Assembly: GCA_018830105.1 (NCBI GenBank)
Contig: JAHJTC010000024.1
Span: 186,001-250,000 of the forward strand
DNA from: Bacteroidota bacterium
GTDB lineage: Bacteria; Bacteroidota; Bacteroidia; Bacteroidales; F082
Direction: 5' to 3'
DNA length: 64,000 bases
How positions within the stretch are numbered: the stretch's first letter is position 1; every line of letters starts with the position of its first letter. A model generated the notes under the pieces. That model ran no database searches, was not told where the DNA came from, and was given only the letters and a program-made list of their open reading frames with translations. Of this stretch, positions 22,757 through 32,104 are shown piece by piece. The position numbers and the translations under genes are program-made.

Positions 22757-25414
22757 TTAATCAAGCGATTGATTGATTGAAAAATGAAACTGACTTCCAT
22801 TAGCATCCGGAATTCCCGGAATCTCGTCGAAGCCATAGCCCCAATCGAGACCAAGTATTCCAAACATGGGTAAAAACACACGAATACCAGCACCGGCAGA
22901 ACGTTTCACATCGAAAGGATTGAAATTATCAAAGCCTAGCCACGAATTTCCTGCTTCAACAAAGGTGAGTGCATAAATTGTAGCACTTGGATTGAGCGAA
23001 AGCGGGTAACGTAATTCAAGGGTATATTTGCTGTAAATATTGCCACCAATATTTCTGTCCTTATAATAAAACGGTGTAATCGTTTCATTGCCATAACCGC
23101 GCATCCCAATTATCTCGCGGCCATCAAGGTTGTTATAGCCCGAAAGTCCATCGCCACCTAAATAAAACCGCTGAAATGGCGTAATACCAATATCGGAATT
23201 ATAATCACCCAAGAAGCCAAATTTCAAGCGTGTGGCCAAAACCAGTTTGGGTATTGTCTCAATATAAAGAGACGTATTCAACTTCCATTTATGGTATTCA
23301 ACCCATTTATACTTTTCATTTTCATCGAGTGTGGTGTAGTCTTTACCACTAAATGCAGAATAGGGTGGCGTGAGTTCGAGCGAAATATTTACATCCGATC
23401 CTGATCTTGGATAAATAGGCTGACTGATCGAATTGCGACCGAATACAATATTGTAGCTAAACACGTTAAAGAAACCTGTTCCTGTTCCCACACTAAAAAT
23501 CTGGGAATAGTTCTTCAGGTCATAGCGCATAAGGTTTGCAGCCTGATAGAGTGTAAAAAAGTCATCGGGCCATCTCAGACGCTTCCCAATTCCAACAGTA
23601 AGGCCATTGATTGTAAATGAAGCCCTGTTGGTGTCGGATCTGGCAAGGCCGTTAGAATAGAGCGAATGGAAATAAGATACCGTTAGGGATGTAGGTTTGC
23701 GACCTCCAAGCCAGGGCTCTGTGAATGAGGCGCTATAGCTAAGATAGCCTTTGCCGTAAGTTTGCAATCGTACTGAAAGCTTCTGGCCATCACCAGAAGG
23801 AATTGGTCTCCAGGCACTCTTTTTAAATATATTTCTAAGCGAAAAATTATTAAATGACAAGCCCAGGGTACCAATAATACGACCATAACCCCAGCCTCCG
23901 CTGAGTTCAATCTGGTCGGCTGAAGTTTCTTCAACTGCATAAATAATATCAACCGATCCATCAGCAGGGTTAGGCTGTACATCCGGGGCAATTGTTTCAG
24001 GATTGAAATACCTAAGATTTGCCAGTTCGCGCGTTGTACGGATGATGTCTGCACGACTGAAAAGCATTCCGGGTCGTGTGCGCAGCTCACGAATCACAAC
24101 GTGATCGTTCGTTTTTGTGTTGCCTTTAACACTCACATTGCTTATGCGGGCCTGTTTGCCTTCACGAATTCTGATTTCTAAATCAATGGAATCTTTTTCA
24201 ACGAGCACTTCCACAGGGTCGGCCTGGAAAAACAAATAGCCATCGTCCATGTATAACGAGCTAACATCCAAGCCATTTGGATTGTATGTTAAGTTTGTCG
24301 TTAATAACTCTTTGTTATAAACATCTCCGGATCGAATTCCAAGTACAGATGACAAAAACTCCGTATTATATTTTGTATTTCCCACCCAGTCGATATTTCT
24401 AAAGTAGTAACGGTCTCCTTCATTTATCTTGAGTTTAATCCCTAAAGTACTATCGTTTAGGCGGTAAAGGCTATCCGACAATACAATGGCATCACGGTAT
24501 CCCTTCTGGTTGTATTTTTCGACAATTTTTATTTTATCGGCCTCAAAATTCTCCTCAATAAATTTTGAGGTTTTAAAGATGCGCATCTTGTAATTATCAG
24601 TAAAATAAGCTTCTATCCCCTGAAGAGCACGCAGTGGTTTAAGGTTAACCAAATCCCAGCTGGTATTCAGAAAGAGCGGACCCAACGGTGTTAGCGGATC
24701 AAAATACCCTCTTTGTTTGGTTTCTTTCATTGCAGCTTTCACCTGATCGTCGGTAAAATCCTTGTTACCTTCTATTGAAATCTCGCCAATTTTAACCTTA
24801 GACTTTTTGTCGACTTTAATAAACATATCAACATAATTCTCGCGGGTTTCATCAGGTCGTTGCTCAATTGTGACTTCGGTGTCGAGATAACCTTTCTCAA
24901 AGAAATGATCTTTAATAATATCCTTGGTTCTTAAATAAAGGTGATCCGTAGCAACATCGCCGCGTGTAAGATTAATTTTGGAACGAATATCATCCGCCTC
25001 CCCTTTTCTAACACCTTCAAAAGAGAATTTGGAAACACGAGGTCTCTCCTTCAGTTGAATTTCCAGAAATATTTTATTGCCGGCAATTTCTGTCGCAAAT
25101 ATTCCAACATCTTCAAAAAGGCCCTGATCCCATAATTTGCGTATAGCATCTGTAATATTATCACCCGGAACTTTAATTTTTTGGCCTACCGTAAGTCCTG
25201 ATAACATAATCAAAACATTGTTATCCAAATACTTGATCCCTTCAACCGTTATTCCTCCAATTTCATATTCCTTTGGTTTGCTGTAGTCAAAAGCAGACAA
25301 ATCAGAGCCAATCTGAATTTGAGCAATCAAAGGTTGCATGCCTGTAAAAGTTACAGCCAACAGTAAGAATAATGTCAGCATCCATTTAGAAAATGGCAAT
25401 TCACTTCTCCTCAT
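22757..25414 (-). CDS. bamA: Outer membrane protein assembly factor BamA
   Basis: This 885-residue Omp85 protein has a signal sequence (to about residue 32), several POTRA domains over about residues 50-480 (for example EIGGITVEGIKYLDNN, VKIGEISIEGNKDFTD and RISNVSVKGNTKTND) and a C-terminal barrel. It inserts outer membrane proteins. GGDGLSGYNNLDGREIIGMRGYG carries the RG(F/Y) of the barrel loop that Omp85 proteins require. It sits between uppS (upstream, 6-base gap) and the two Skp genes, an arrangement that makes functional sense for envelope assembly. Confidence 0.96.
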   Translation of the reverse strand: MRRSELPFSKWMLTLFLLLAVTFTGMQPLIAQIQIGSDLSAFDYSKPKEYEIGGITVEGIKYLDNNVLIMLSGLTVGQKIKVPGDNITDAIRKLWDQGLFEDVGIFATEIAGNKIFLEIQLKERPRVSKFSFEGVRKGEADDIRSKINLTRGDVATDHLYLRTKDIIKDHFFEKGYLDTEVTIEQRPDETRENYVDMFIKVDKKSKVKIGEISIEGNKDFTDDQVKAAMKETKQRGYFDPLTPLGPLFLNTSWDLVNLKPLRALQGIEAYFTDNYKMRIFKTSKFIEENFEADKIKIVEKYNQKGYRDAIVLSDSLYRLNDSTLGIKLKINEGDRYYFRNIDWVGNTKYNTEFLSSVLGIRSGDVYNKELLTTNLTYNPNGLDVSSLYMDDGYLFFQADPVEVLVEKDSIDLEIRIREGKQARISNVSVKGNTKTNDHVVIRELRTRPGMLFSRADIIRTTRELANLRYFNPETIAPDVQPNPADGSVDIIYAVEETSADQIELSGGWGYGRIIGTLGLSFNNFSLRNIFKKSAWRPIPSGDGQKLSVRLQTYGKGYLSYSASFTEPWLGGRKPTSLTVSYFHSLYSNGLARSDTNRASFTINGLTVGIGKRLRWPDDFFTLYQAANLMRYDLKNYSQIFSVGTGTGFFNVFSYNIVFGRNSISQPIYPRSGSDVNISLELTPPYSAFSGKDYTTLDENEKYKWVEYHKWKLNTSLYIETIPKLVLATRLKFGFLGDYNSDIGITPFQRFYLGGDGLSGYNNLDGREIIGMRGYGNETITPFYYKDRNIGGNIYSKYTLELRYPLSLNPSATIYALTFVEAGNSWLGFDNFNPFDVKRSAGAGIRVFLPMFGILGLDWGYGFDEIPGIPDANGSQFHFSINQSLD

Positions 25415-25420
25415 TCCTTA

Positions 25421-26188
25421 TTATTTCTTCTTTGTTAATTGTTCACTGGTTTTTCCAAAACGCCGCTCACGACATTGGTAATCCAAAATGGCTTCATAAA
25501 GGTCTTCTTTCCTAAAGTCCGGCCAAAATTTCTGACTAAAATACAATTCTGCGTAGGCAATTTGCCAGAGCATAAAATTACTTATACGGCTTTCACCGCT
25601 TGTTCTGATGAGTAGTTCAGGATCGGGCATACCTTTTGTTGTTAATAGACCCTCAAAACATGCCTGATCCACATCTTTGGCTTTGCAGCTGCCATTTTCA
25701 ACCAGTTCAGCCAGTTTGCGCGCTGCCTGCACGATTTCCCATCTGCTGGAATAACTCAAAGCAAGTGTCAGCGTCATCCTGTCATTCTTGCTGGTTTCAT
25801 CCATTGCCCTGAGTAATCGTTCACGATTCAATTTAGGTAAGCTTTCTAAATCACCGATTGCATTGAGGCGGATGTTATTTTTATTTAAGGTAACAACCTC
25901 ATCATTGATCGTTTGCAGCAGCAAACGCATGAGTGCCGTAACCTCAAAACGGGGACGATTCCAGTTCTCTGTCGAAAAAGCATACAGTGTGAGGTAGGGT
26001 ATTCCCAGCTCGGCAGCAGACTCAGCGGCTTCTCTCACAGAGGTAACCCCACTCTGATGACCGAAAACACGCGGCTTACCCTTTGATTTGGCCCACCTCC
26101 CATTTCCATCCATGATGATAGCAACATGTTTTGGAAGCCTTTCCAAATCAATTTTTTCCTTTAAACTGATCGTATTGTCTGCATCCAT
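25421..26188 (-). CDS. uppS: Isoprenyl transferase (undecaprenyl pyrophosphate synthase)
   Basis: UppS elongates farnesyl diphosphate with isopentenyl diphosphate to make the C55 carrier lipid for peptidoglycan and glycan synthesis. The cis-prenyltransferase motifs are intact: IIMDGNGRWAKSKGKPRVFGHQSG with the catalytic Asp, YAFSTENWNRP, and RTSGESRISNFMLWQIAYAEL. The ATG at 26188 is preferred, giving 255 residues and a 4-base gap after the DUF6089 gene. A GTG at 26224 would overlap that gene by 32 bases. Confidence 0.95.
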   Translation of the reverse strand: MDADNTISLKEKIDLERLPKHVAIIMDGNGRWAKSKGKPRVFGHQSGVTSVREAAESAAELGIPYLTLYAFSTENWNRPRFEVTALMRLLLQTINDEVVTLNKNNIRLNAIGDLESLPKLNRERLLRAMDETSKNDRMTLTLALSYSSRWEIVQAARKLAELVENGSCKAKDVDQACFEGLLTTKGMPDPELLIRTSGESRISNFMLWQIAYAELYFSQKFWPDFRKEDLYEAILDYQCRERRFGKTSEQLTKKK

Positions 26189-26192
26189 TTGC

Positions 26193-27020
26193 TTACCTCT
26201 GATTCGTTTGATTAAAATCGTCACACTGTTGCTTACCTAATAAACTGAACTTGTAAGTGAGTGTAATTCCTGCAAAACTATACCAATCATTTGTTTCTTT
26301 ATCACCTCGCTGCATTCCTGCTTCAAAACTTCCTGTGGGATCTGCATACGGACTCACTGTTGCAGCAACTTCAGCATAATCGGTACTTATATCATCAATA
26401 TAATCTGTAAATGCTTTATGCATGCGCCATTCAACGGCAATTCCTACCCGCTTTCCCAGACTGTATTTTACACCAACACCAAAAGGAATAGCAAATGAAA
26501 ATTTGTTATATGGTTCAGGGCCAATACGTTCTCCCGTTACGGGATCATTGGTAAATTGGCCTTCGGTTCCTAAAGATTGTAAATCAGTGCCATCTAGTGC
26601 CTGCGGTGAAAATTGTAAAAGGGAGATGCCACCAAAAATATAGGGAGAAAAATAGTCGCGTTTACTTCCGGTGAAATAGTCGAAAAAGTTAAATTCAGCA
26701 ATCAGCCCGAAATCATTAATACGTGATTTAAAAGCCAAACCTCTTGCTTCATTAAACTTTACATTAGCATCCGCTGCGGTTATTTCGGCTGTAGTTGCGC
26801 TAAAACGAAAAGTCCACCTGGTATTGGCATTGTAGCGTGCAATCGCTCCAAAAGCAGGATTTGCTTCATTAAATTGCTTACCCGGGTTAATATCTCCCAG
26901 GTAATATGCGGCTCCACCGAATAAACCCACTTCCAAATCCTGGGCATTCGACTGCGGCATGAAAAACCACAATAAGCTAAATATCAATGTTGTATTACGT
27001 AATGAAATCAAATTTCTCAT
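26193..27020 (-). CDS. DUF6089-type outer membrane barrel protein
   Basis: The protein has a signal peptide (MRNLISLRNTT to SNAQ) and then aromatic, Gly-rich beta strands, starting LEVGLFGGAAYYLGDINP and ending in ITLTYKFS, as in the small outer membrane barrels of the DUF6089 family. These are often found just before uppS-bamA in Bacteroidota. Function is unknown; PorT/PorG-like roles in type IX secretion are possible by context only. The ATG at 27020 gives the best signal peptide; another in-frame ATG at 27041 adds seven residues. Confidence 0.75.
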   Translation of the reverse strand: MRNLISLRNTTLIFSLLWFFMPQSNAQDLEVGLFGGAAYYLGDINPGKQFNEANPAFGAIARYNANTRWTFRFSATTAEITAADANVKFNEARGLAFKSRINDFGLIAEFNFFDYFTGSKRDYFSPYIFGGISLLQFSPQALDGTDLQSLGTEGQFTNDPVTGERIGPEPYNKFSFAIPFGVGVKYSLGKRVGIAVEWRMHKAFTDYIDDISTDYAEVAATVSPYADPTGSFEAGMQRGDKETNDWYSFAGITLTYKFSLLGKQQCDDFNQTNQR

Positions 27021-27112
27021 AAGCTTTGGAAAACATTGCATGTTTAAACTATTGAATCAGAATCTTTTAAACCCATTGACTTACAGGAATTTAAACATAC
27101 ATATCCGATTTG

Positions 27113-27120
27113 CAAAATTA
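27113..27120 (-). promoter_or_regulatory. -7 promoter box of the DUF6089-uppS-bamA-ompH operon
   Basis: The minus strand reads TAATTTTG, a TAnnTTTG match, about 90 bases upstream of the DUF6089 start, in the gap after nadK. Confidence 0.5.
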
Positions 27121-27148
27121 TCATTTTTTTTCAACTTTAGCTATTGAA

Positions 27149-28030
27149 TTAATTTCTGATGTCAAGCCCCCAGAGTAATTTATCGCGAATGGTGCCAAAA
27201 AAATCTTTGCCTTCCATTAAAACCATATTAAGTGTAAAAGGCGCTTTACTGATTAAAACATCAACAGATTCATCCATCTCCACCATACGCGAATCCATAC
27301 TTAAGGTATAAGTTGTGTGCCGTCCCACAACCCGAAGCTTAACCGCACTATTGTCGGGTATAACGATAGGTCGAACGCTTAAATTGTGTGTTGCAATCGG
27401 TGTAATCACAAAATTAGCCGAATGTGGGGTTAAAATAGGACCACCTGCACTTAAAGAATAAGCTGTAGATCCTGTAGGTGTTGCAATTATTAGTCCATCA
27501 GCCCAATAGGCATTCACAAAGCTCTCATTTACATATACCTGCACCACAATAAGAGAGGTTGTTTCTTTGCGAAAAATTGTAAGTTCGTTGAGTGCATAGT
27601 TAACAACCGGAAAAAGATTGGGAGGGTTATCGAGTTGAATCAAGCTACGCTGCTCAAGTGTGTAATTGCCAGCAATAACTTGGTTTACGGCCTGATCAAT
27701 CTCCTGTTTAGAAATACTCGACAAAAAACCCAAACGGCCCATATTAATTCCTAGTACAGGAATATTGCTATCGCGTATCAAAGGCAGAGTATCCAATAAA
27801 GTGCCATCTCCTCCGATAGAAAATACCATATCCGCAAAAGCAATTAACTCGTGATGGGTTTCGAATAGCAAAACCTCTTCATTATTGACAAAAACAGATG
27901 GTCTAATTAATTGATAAAAAGGTTTGTAAACAGCAAGCTGAACGCCATTTTGAAGCAGACCATCAACCAATTGACGCAAAAATGGTGTTCGGTCACCAGA
28001 AAAACTTTTACCGAAAAGTGCAATATTCAT
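27149..28030 (-). CDS. nadK: NAD kinase
   Basis: NadK phosphorylates NAD to NADP. The family motif SIGGDGTLLDTL (GGDG with the catalytic Asp), NMGRLGFLSS, the NE motif in YALNELTIFRKE and GLIIATPTGSTAYSLSAGGPI are all present. Length is 293 residues, normal for the family. It follows the Omp85 gene by 168 bases and precedes DUF6089 by about 128 bases on the minus strand; whether it has its own promoter is not obvious. Confidence 0.96.
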   Translation of the reverse strand: MNIALFGKSFSGDRTPFLRQLVDGLLQNGVQLAVYKPFYQLIRPSVFVNNEEVLLFETHHELIAFADMVFSIGGDGTLLDTLPLIRDSNIPVLGINMGRLGFLSSISKQEIDQAVNQVIAGNYTLEQRSLIQLDNPPNLFPVVNYALNELTIFRKETTSLIVVQVYVNESFVNAYWADGLIIATPTGSTAYSLSAGGPILTPHSANFVITPIATHNLSVRPIVIPDNSAVKLRVVGRHTTYTLSMDSRMVEMDESVDVLISKAPFTLNMVLMEGKDFFGTIRDKLLWGLDIRN

Positions 28031-28198
28031 TTGCTTACAAAATTGGATTTAGGCTTTAAGTGGCAAGGTTACGAATTTTAATGCATTTGAAGCTGCATTT
28101 AACAAAATTTACAGTTTCCAAACCAACTATAAGCCACAAAACTTGTGCATTTGGGATCAGAAAAAAAAACCTGAGCGCAACACATGGCAAGCCATCAA

Positions 28199-29629
28199 CT
28201 ATATTGGGGCCATAAAATGAACAAAGAAGCCATATTCGTTCATTTTATTCCTGGAATATTCAAGCCTGAAAACCATGTCATAGTAGGTAACAAAATCAAG
28301 TCCAACACCTGTTCCAACAAGCAAATCATTGGAAAGTGGATTTACAAAATCATTAAAACCCTGATCGGCGTATCCCAAATCAAGAAAAACATTTACGTAG
28401 AGGGCAAAGTGAATCTTACTGAATTTCTCTGTTGGAATTAACGGAATAGTCCTTATTTTCGGTTTGACCAGGTTGAATTTCAGGTTATTTTTTAACAACC
28501 CAAAATCATTTCCATCAATTACATAAAGCTCGTAAGACCTTACAAAATCATTTTGAAATCCCAATCCTTTTCGCAGGTAATAGGGTTGTTTTCCACCTCC
28601 CGAAAATTCTCCCGTTACGCTTGTGGCCCAAAACCACCTTTTTGATAAAGGCTTATACCAATCAAAAGTTGCTTTGGCGTAAAAGAAATCAGGCGCTTTT
28701 TCGAGCAGACCGAAGCCATATTTTCCAAACTCAAAATCAAAATAATGACCTTCGAGCGGATAAGGTTTACTATCGCGAAAATCAAGTTTGTAAATGTAAA
28801 GCAAAGAAAAAAAGTTTGATTTACTATCCTTATTCTCGCCCATAAACTGCTGATTTAACAGCAAAATAGAATCAGCAAAATTAAAACTCTCATAACCTAG
28901 ATATAACTGATGCAACCTGCGGTATCCTATACGATAACTGGTCAGCAGTTTTAGCACAAAAGCCTCTTTGGCGTATTCTTCCTCGTTTTTATAGAATAGT
29001 TGTTTGTTATCAACAGTTTGATAGCTAATCTCACGGCTACGCGAAAACCCGGCTTGTATGCCTATCCCGATATTTTGTGCTTTAGTAAGGTAGGGTATTT
29101 CATACAGTAATGAATATTTCTGGTCGTAGCCGGCTCGCAGCAATAGTTTGAGCTGCTCCATGCGGCCTCTGAAATTGTTGTGTGTTATAAATACCCCATA
29201 ATTAACACGACTAAAATCCCGACTATCCCACCAGGCATTAAAATTCCGGTCGGCAAGTTCAAAAATCGGCAAAGGCCACACATACCAGCGCTCAATCATG
29301 CGAACCTTTAAATCAACAACATCAGTAACCTGATTATCAATAAGATCAATATAAACAAAATTAAAGAGTGAGCGATTCAATAAATTTTCCTTACTTAGTT
29401 TTGAAAGCCGGCATAACTCCTTATAGGGTAAAGTGTCTCCAGTAGCAAACTCCATTTCACGGTACACAATTTTGTCACGCGTAACATCATTGCCTTCAAG
29501 TATAATAGATCCAACAACAACTAATCTATCCGCTTGCTCGCTGCAATTCTCATCGCTGATGTCCTCAACCTGAGCCAACAAAATAATTGGTAACAGAAAA
29601 AAATGCAGTAGCAGTAAAGATAACTTCAT
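28199..29629 (-). CDS. Omp85-family (TamA/BamA-like) outer membrane protein
   Basis: The 476-residue protein has a signal peptide (MKLSLLLLHFFLLPIILLAQ), one POTRA-like domain (VVVGSIILEGNDVTRDKIVYREMEF near residue 34, with a following helical SKLSKENLLNRSLFNFVYIDL) and a 16-strand-type barrel. It is much shorter than BamA, with a single clear POTRA. Members of this kind are present beside nadK in Bacteroidota; their cargo is not known. Its start overlaps the stop of the CBS gene by 4 bases (ATGA), so the two are translationally linked. Confidence 0.8.
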   Translation of the reverse strand: MKLSLLLLHFFLLPIILLAQVEDISDENCSEQADRLVVVGSIILEGNDVTRDKIVYREMEFATGDTLPYKELCRLSKLSKENLLNRSLFNFVYIDLIDNQVTDVVDLKVRMIERWYVWPLPIFELADRNFNAWWDSRDFSRVNYGVFITHNNFRGRMEQLKLLLRAGYDQKYSLLYEIPYLTKAQNIGIGIQAGFSRSREISYQTVDNKQLFYKNEEEYAKEAFVLKLLTSYRIGYRRLHQLYLGYESFNFADSILLLNQQFMGENKDSKSNFFSLLYIYKLDFRDSKPYPLEGHYFDFEFGKYGFGLLEKAPDFFYAKATFDWYKPLSKRWFWATSVTGEFSGGGKQPYYLRKGLGFQNDFVRSYELYVIDGNDFGLLKNNLKFNLVKPKIRTIPLIPTEKFSKIHFALYVNVFLDLGYADQGFNDFVNPLSNDLLVGTGVGLDFVTYYDMVFRLEYSRNKMNEYGFFVHFMAPI

Positions 29630-30288
29630 ATATTCAGGTAATTCATCAGTGAATCAAAACGATCACGTAAGTCGTCCTGATCTGTTCGCTCACTAAAGGA
29701 GGCAACAATATTGTATTGAAACCGATTAAATGTTTGAAGGATAGGCTCAATATCAATTCGGTTTAACTTGAGCGACAATTGGAGCTGAGATGAATTTGCA
29801 TCGGTTTGGGTGAACATGCTAAGAATTTTCGCATCATTGGATTCCACAATTCGTGCAATCTCCGATAAAACAAAATCACGTGCACTCACTTCCATAACAA
29901 TAACACCACCCGGCTCGGCAACAGCAAAAGAAGATGCAAAATGCTCAAGTAACGATTGTAATGTGATGCAGCCTAAATAGTTATGATGTTCGTCGAGAAC
30001 CGGTATCAATGACAGTTTATAGGCATGCATCACCTTCAAGGCATCAAATATGTGCTGATCATCAAAAATATAAGGAGCATTTAATGATAGCTCAATATTG
30101 CCAAGAGGTTCATCAAAATCTTTGTAATCGTACACATCAAATTCGGAAACCAATCCCAGAAAACTTGTTTCATTCACTATTGGCACATGCATCACACGCA
30201 AATCCTCCATCCAACTTAGCGCAGTTCGGGCACTATCGCTGGTTTTTAGCGGTATAACTCCATCCGTAATCATGTGTTTTGCAATCAT
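29626..30288 (-). CDS. CBS-domain protein with C-terminal ACT-like domain
   Basis: The 220-residue soluble protein has paired CBS motifs (about residues 1-60, DGVIPLKTSDSARTALSWM to LGLVSEFDVYDY, and about 75-125, HIFDALKVMHAYKLSLIPVLDEHHNYLGCIT). An ACT-like region follows (GVIVMEVSARDFVLSEIARIVESNDAKI). CBS pairs bind adenine nucleotides and act as energy sensors; ACT domains bind small ligands. A regulatory role in the adjacent nadK/Omp85 group is possible but not shown. It starts 12 bases after rsgA. Confidence 0.8.
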   Translation of the reverse strand: MIAKHMITDGVIPLKTSDSARTALSWMEDLRVMHVPIVNETSFLGLVSEFDVYDYKDFDEPLGNIELSLNAPYIFDDQHIFDALKVMHAYKLSLIPVLDEHHNYLGCITLQSLLEHFASSFAVAEPGGVIVMEVSARDFVLSEIARIVESNDAKILSMFTQTDANSSQLQLSLKLNRIDIEPILQTFNRFQYNIVASFSERTDQDDLRDRFDSLMNYLNI

Positions 30289-30300
30289 AATCAGTTTCTT

Positions 30301-31248
30301 TTAGTACAACTCATTATCAGTCATCATATTAAGATAATTTTTATAGCGGAAAGCCGCAATAGCGCCACTTTCAACAGCGGCTTTTACGGCACATCCCGGC
30401 TCGTGCCTGTGCGTGCAATTGGCAAATCGGCACGCTGCCATTATTTGTCGCATCTCAGGAAAACGCTGAGCCAGTGTTTCTTTTTCCAAATCATACAACC
30501 CAAATTCTTTGATGCCCGGTGTGTCAATAATCCATCCTCCAAACGAAAGTTGATGCATTTCGGCAAAAGTAGTGGTGTGTTTTCCCTTTTGATGAGCTGA
30601 AGAAATATCACCAATTCTAACATTGAGCTGAGCATCGAGTGCATTTACCAGAGCAGATTTTCCTACTCCTGAATGTCCTGAAAACAAACTCACTTTATCC
30701 TTCATAATAGCCTTTAATTCATCTAAATGATAGGCCGTATGTGCAGACACGGCAAGCACTTTGTAGCCAATTTTTGAATAGACTTCCTGAAGTACCTCCA
30801 GCTCTTTGATTTGTGCGGAAGAATAAAGGTCAAATTTATTGAAAATCAGGACAGCCTGCAAATGGTAGGCCTCAGTTGTAGCTAAAAAACGATCGATAAA
30901 ACCAGTTGAAGTGCGCGGCTGATCGATGGTCGCCACCAGCAATGCCTGATCCATATTGGATGCAATGATATGTGCAGCTTTTGAGAGCTTCGTCGATTTT
31001 CTGATTATAACATTGGTTCTTTCAAAAATACTTTCAATTACTGCGGTTTCCTTTCCATCCTCAATTTTAAAACGCACCAAATCACCAACCGCCACAGGGT
31101 TTGTGGTTCGCACTCCTTGCAAACGATACTTCCCTCTCAGTCGACAGTCGCGCACCACATTGTCGTCGCCTATAACCGAATACCAGCTTCCTGTTGATCT
31201 GATTACGCGTCCTTTATTGAGTTGCTCTGATTTTTTTTCTTCAGACAC
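30301..31248 (-). CDS. rsgA: Small ribosomal subunit biogenesis GTPase RsgA
   Basis: RsgA is a circularly permuted GTPase that helps mature the 30S subunit. The order here is the permuted one: N-terminal OB fold, then G4 (IFNKFDLY), G5 (SAH), G1 (GHSGVGKSALVN), G3 (DTPGIKEF), and a C-terminal zinc finger CRFANCTHRHEPGC with Cys/Cys/His/Cys ligands. Length is 315 residues. It heads a minus-strand series of genes with the CBS, Omp85 and nadK genes. A TATTTTTG box on the minus strand lies 30-37 bases upstream. Confidence 0.96.
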   Translation of the reverse strand: MSEEKKSEQLNKGRVIRSTGSWYSVIGDDNVVRDCRLRGKYRLQGVRTTNPVAVGDLVRFKIEDGKETAVIESIFERTNVIIRKSTKLSKAAHIIASNMDQALLVATIDQPRTSTGFIDRFLATTEAYHLQAVLIFNKFDLYSSAQIKELEVLQEVYSKIGYKVLAVSAHTAYHLDELKAIMKDKVSLFSGHSGVGKSALVNALDAQLNVRIGDISSAHQKGKHTTTFAEMHQLSFGGWIIDTPGIKEFGLYDLEKETLAQRFPEMRQIMAACRFANCTHRHEPGCAVKAAVESGAIAAFRYKNYLNMMTDNELY

Positions 31249-31277
31249 CTATTTGAATTTTTAACATAACTAACTGA

Positions 31278-31285
31278 CAAAAATA
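31278..31285 (-). promoter_or_regulatory. -7 promoter box of rsgA
   Basis: The minus strand reads TATTTTTG, a match to TAnnTTTG, about 30 bases upstream of the rsgA start. Confidence 0.45.
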
Positions 31286-31365
31286 GAATTATTCGCATTG
31301 GCATGGTTCACAAAATTATATTGTTTGCCAGAAACATGGTTTATTTTGACTTTAGAAAAAAAATA

Positions 31366-31396
31366 TTGGGCTATTATTCAATTAATTGTATTTTTG
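31366..31396 (+). promoter_or_regulatory. Promoter of the PrsW-like gene
   Basis: TTGG (31366-31369) and TATTTTTG (31389-31396) are separated by exactly 19 bases, the preferred Bacteroidota spacing. The ATG is at 31428. Confidence 0.6.
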
Positions 31397-31427
31397 ATGA
31401 TTAAAATCTAAAAAACAACCCTTTCAT

Positions 31428-32102
31428 ATGACAATCGCTACCGTTTTAAGCTTTGCCCAAGCCCCAATTCTTGCATTACTCGTTCTAATGTATTTGAAGC
31501 AAAAATTCAAAATTCAAACCTTGAAATACCTGATTCAGGCATTTGGCCTGGGTTTGCTTTCTGTTTTAATATTTGTTCTCATCGATTTGGCAGTAGGCTA
31601 TTTCGGATATGATACCCTGAAAAGTTTAAAAAGAAGCGTTTTTTATTCTTTTGTTGTTATTGGGTTTGGCTCACAGCTGGGTATTTTTATAATGCTACGA
31701 TTTGTTTTTCTTAAAATGAAACGGTTTACAGGACCAATTGACGGTATTTTGTATGGAATCATGATTTCATTGGGATTCAGCACACTAGCAGTTCCATTAT
31801 TTACTATTGGCATGTTTTCCAATGTTCCCGTTAGCTTATATCTTTACACCTTACCGGTTGCAGCTTTGTTATTTAGTATCATTATGGGATTTTTTACCGG
31901 AATGGGTAAATACCGTAAAAATCGACTTATTGATTCCATGACAGGTTTGGGTGCTTCCAGCTTCTTTATGGGCTTTTATTATTTTGCTTTCCTCACTAAA
32001 GAAGACACCATTTTGATTCTTTACAGCATCGGTATTTTTATAATTTCTATGCTCTTGCTGGTAAAAGCAGGTAATGTGAAACCCGAAATAAAACAGAGGT
32101 AA
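31428..32102 (+). CDS. PrsW-like polytopic membrane protein, apparently catalytically degenerate
   Basis: The 224-residue protein has about seven membrane helices. RFTGPIDGILYGIMISLGFSTL matches the loop-and-helix signature of the PrsW/RsiW-site-1 protease family (usually followed by Glu-Asn), but the residues expected at the active site are not seen. The helix before it reads GSQLGIFIMLRFVF, where an EExxK-type motif is usual; LAV replaces the Glu-Asn; and no membrane His is obvious in LPVAALLFSIIMG. It may be a non-proteolytic relative. The call is from motif memory, not alignment. It converges on dprA with 2 bases between stops. Confidence 0.5.
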   Translation: MTIATVLSFAQAPILALLVLMYLKQKFKIQTLKYLIQAFGLGLLSVLIFVLIDLAVGYFGYDTLKSLKRSVFYSFVVIGFGSQLGIFIMLRFVFLKMKRFTGPIDGILYGIMISLGFSTLAVPLFTIGMFSNVPVSLYLYTLPVAALLFSIIMGFFTGMGKYRKNRLIDSMTGLGASSFFMGFYYFAFLTKEDTILILYSIGIFIISMLLLVKAGNVKPEIKQR

Positions 32103-32104
32103 GA

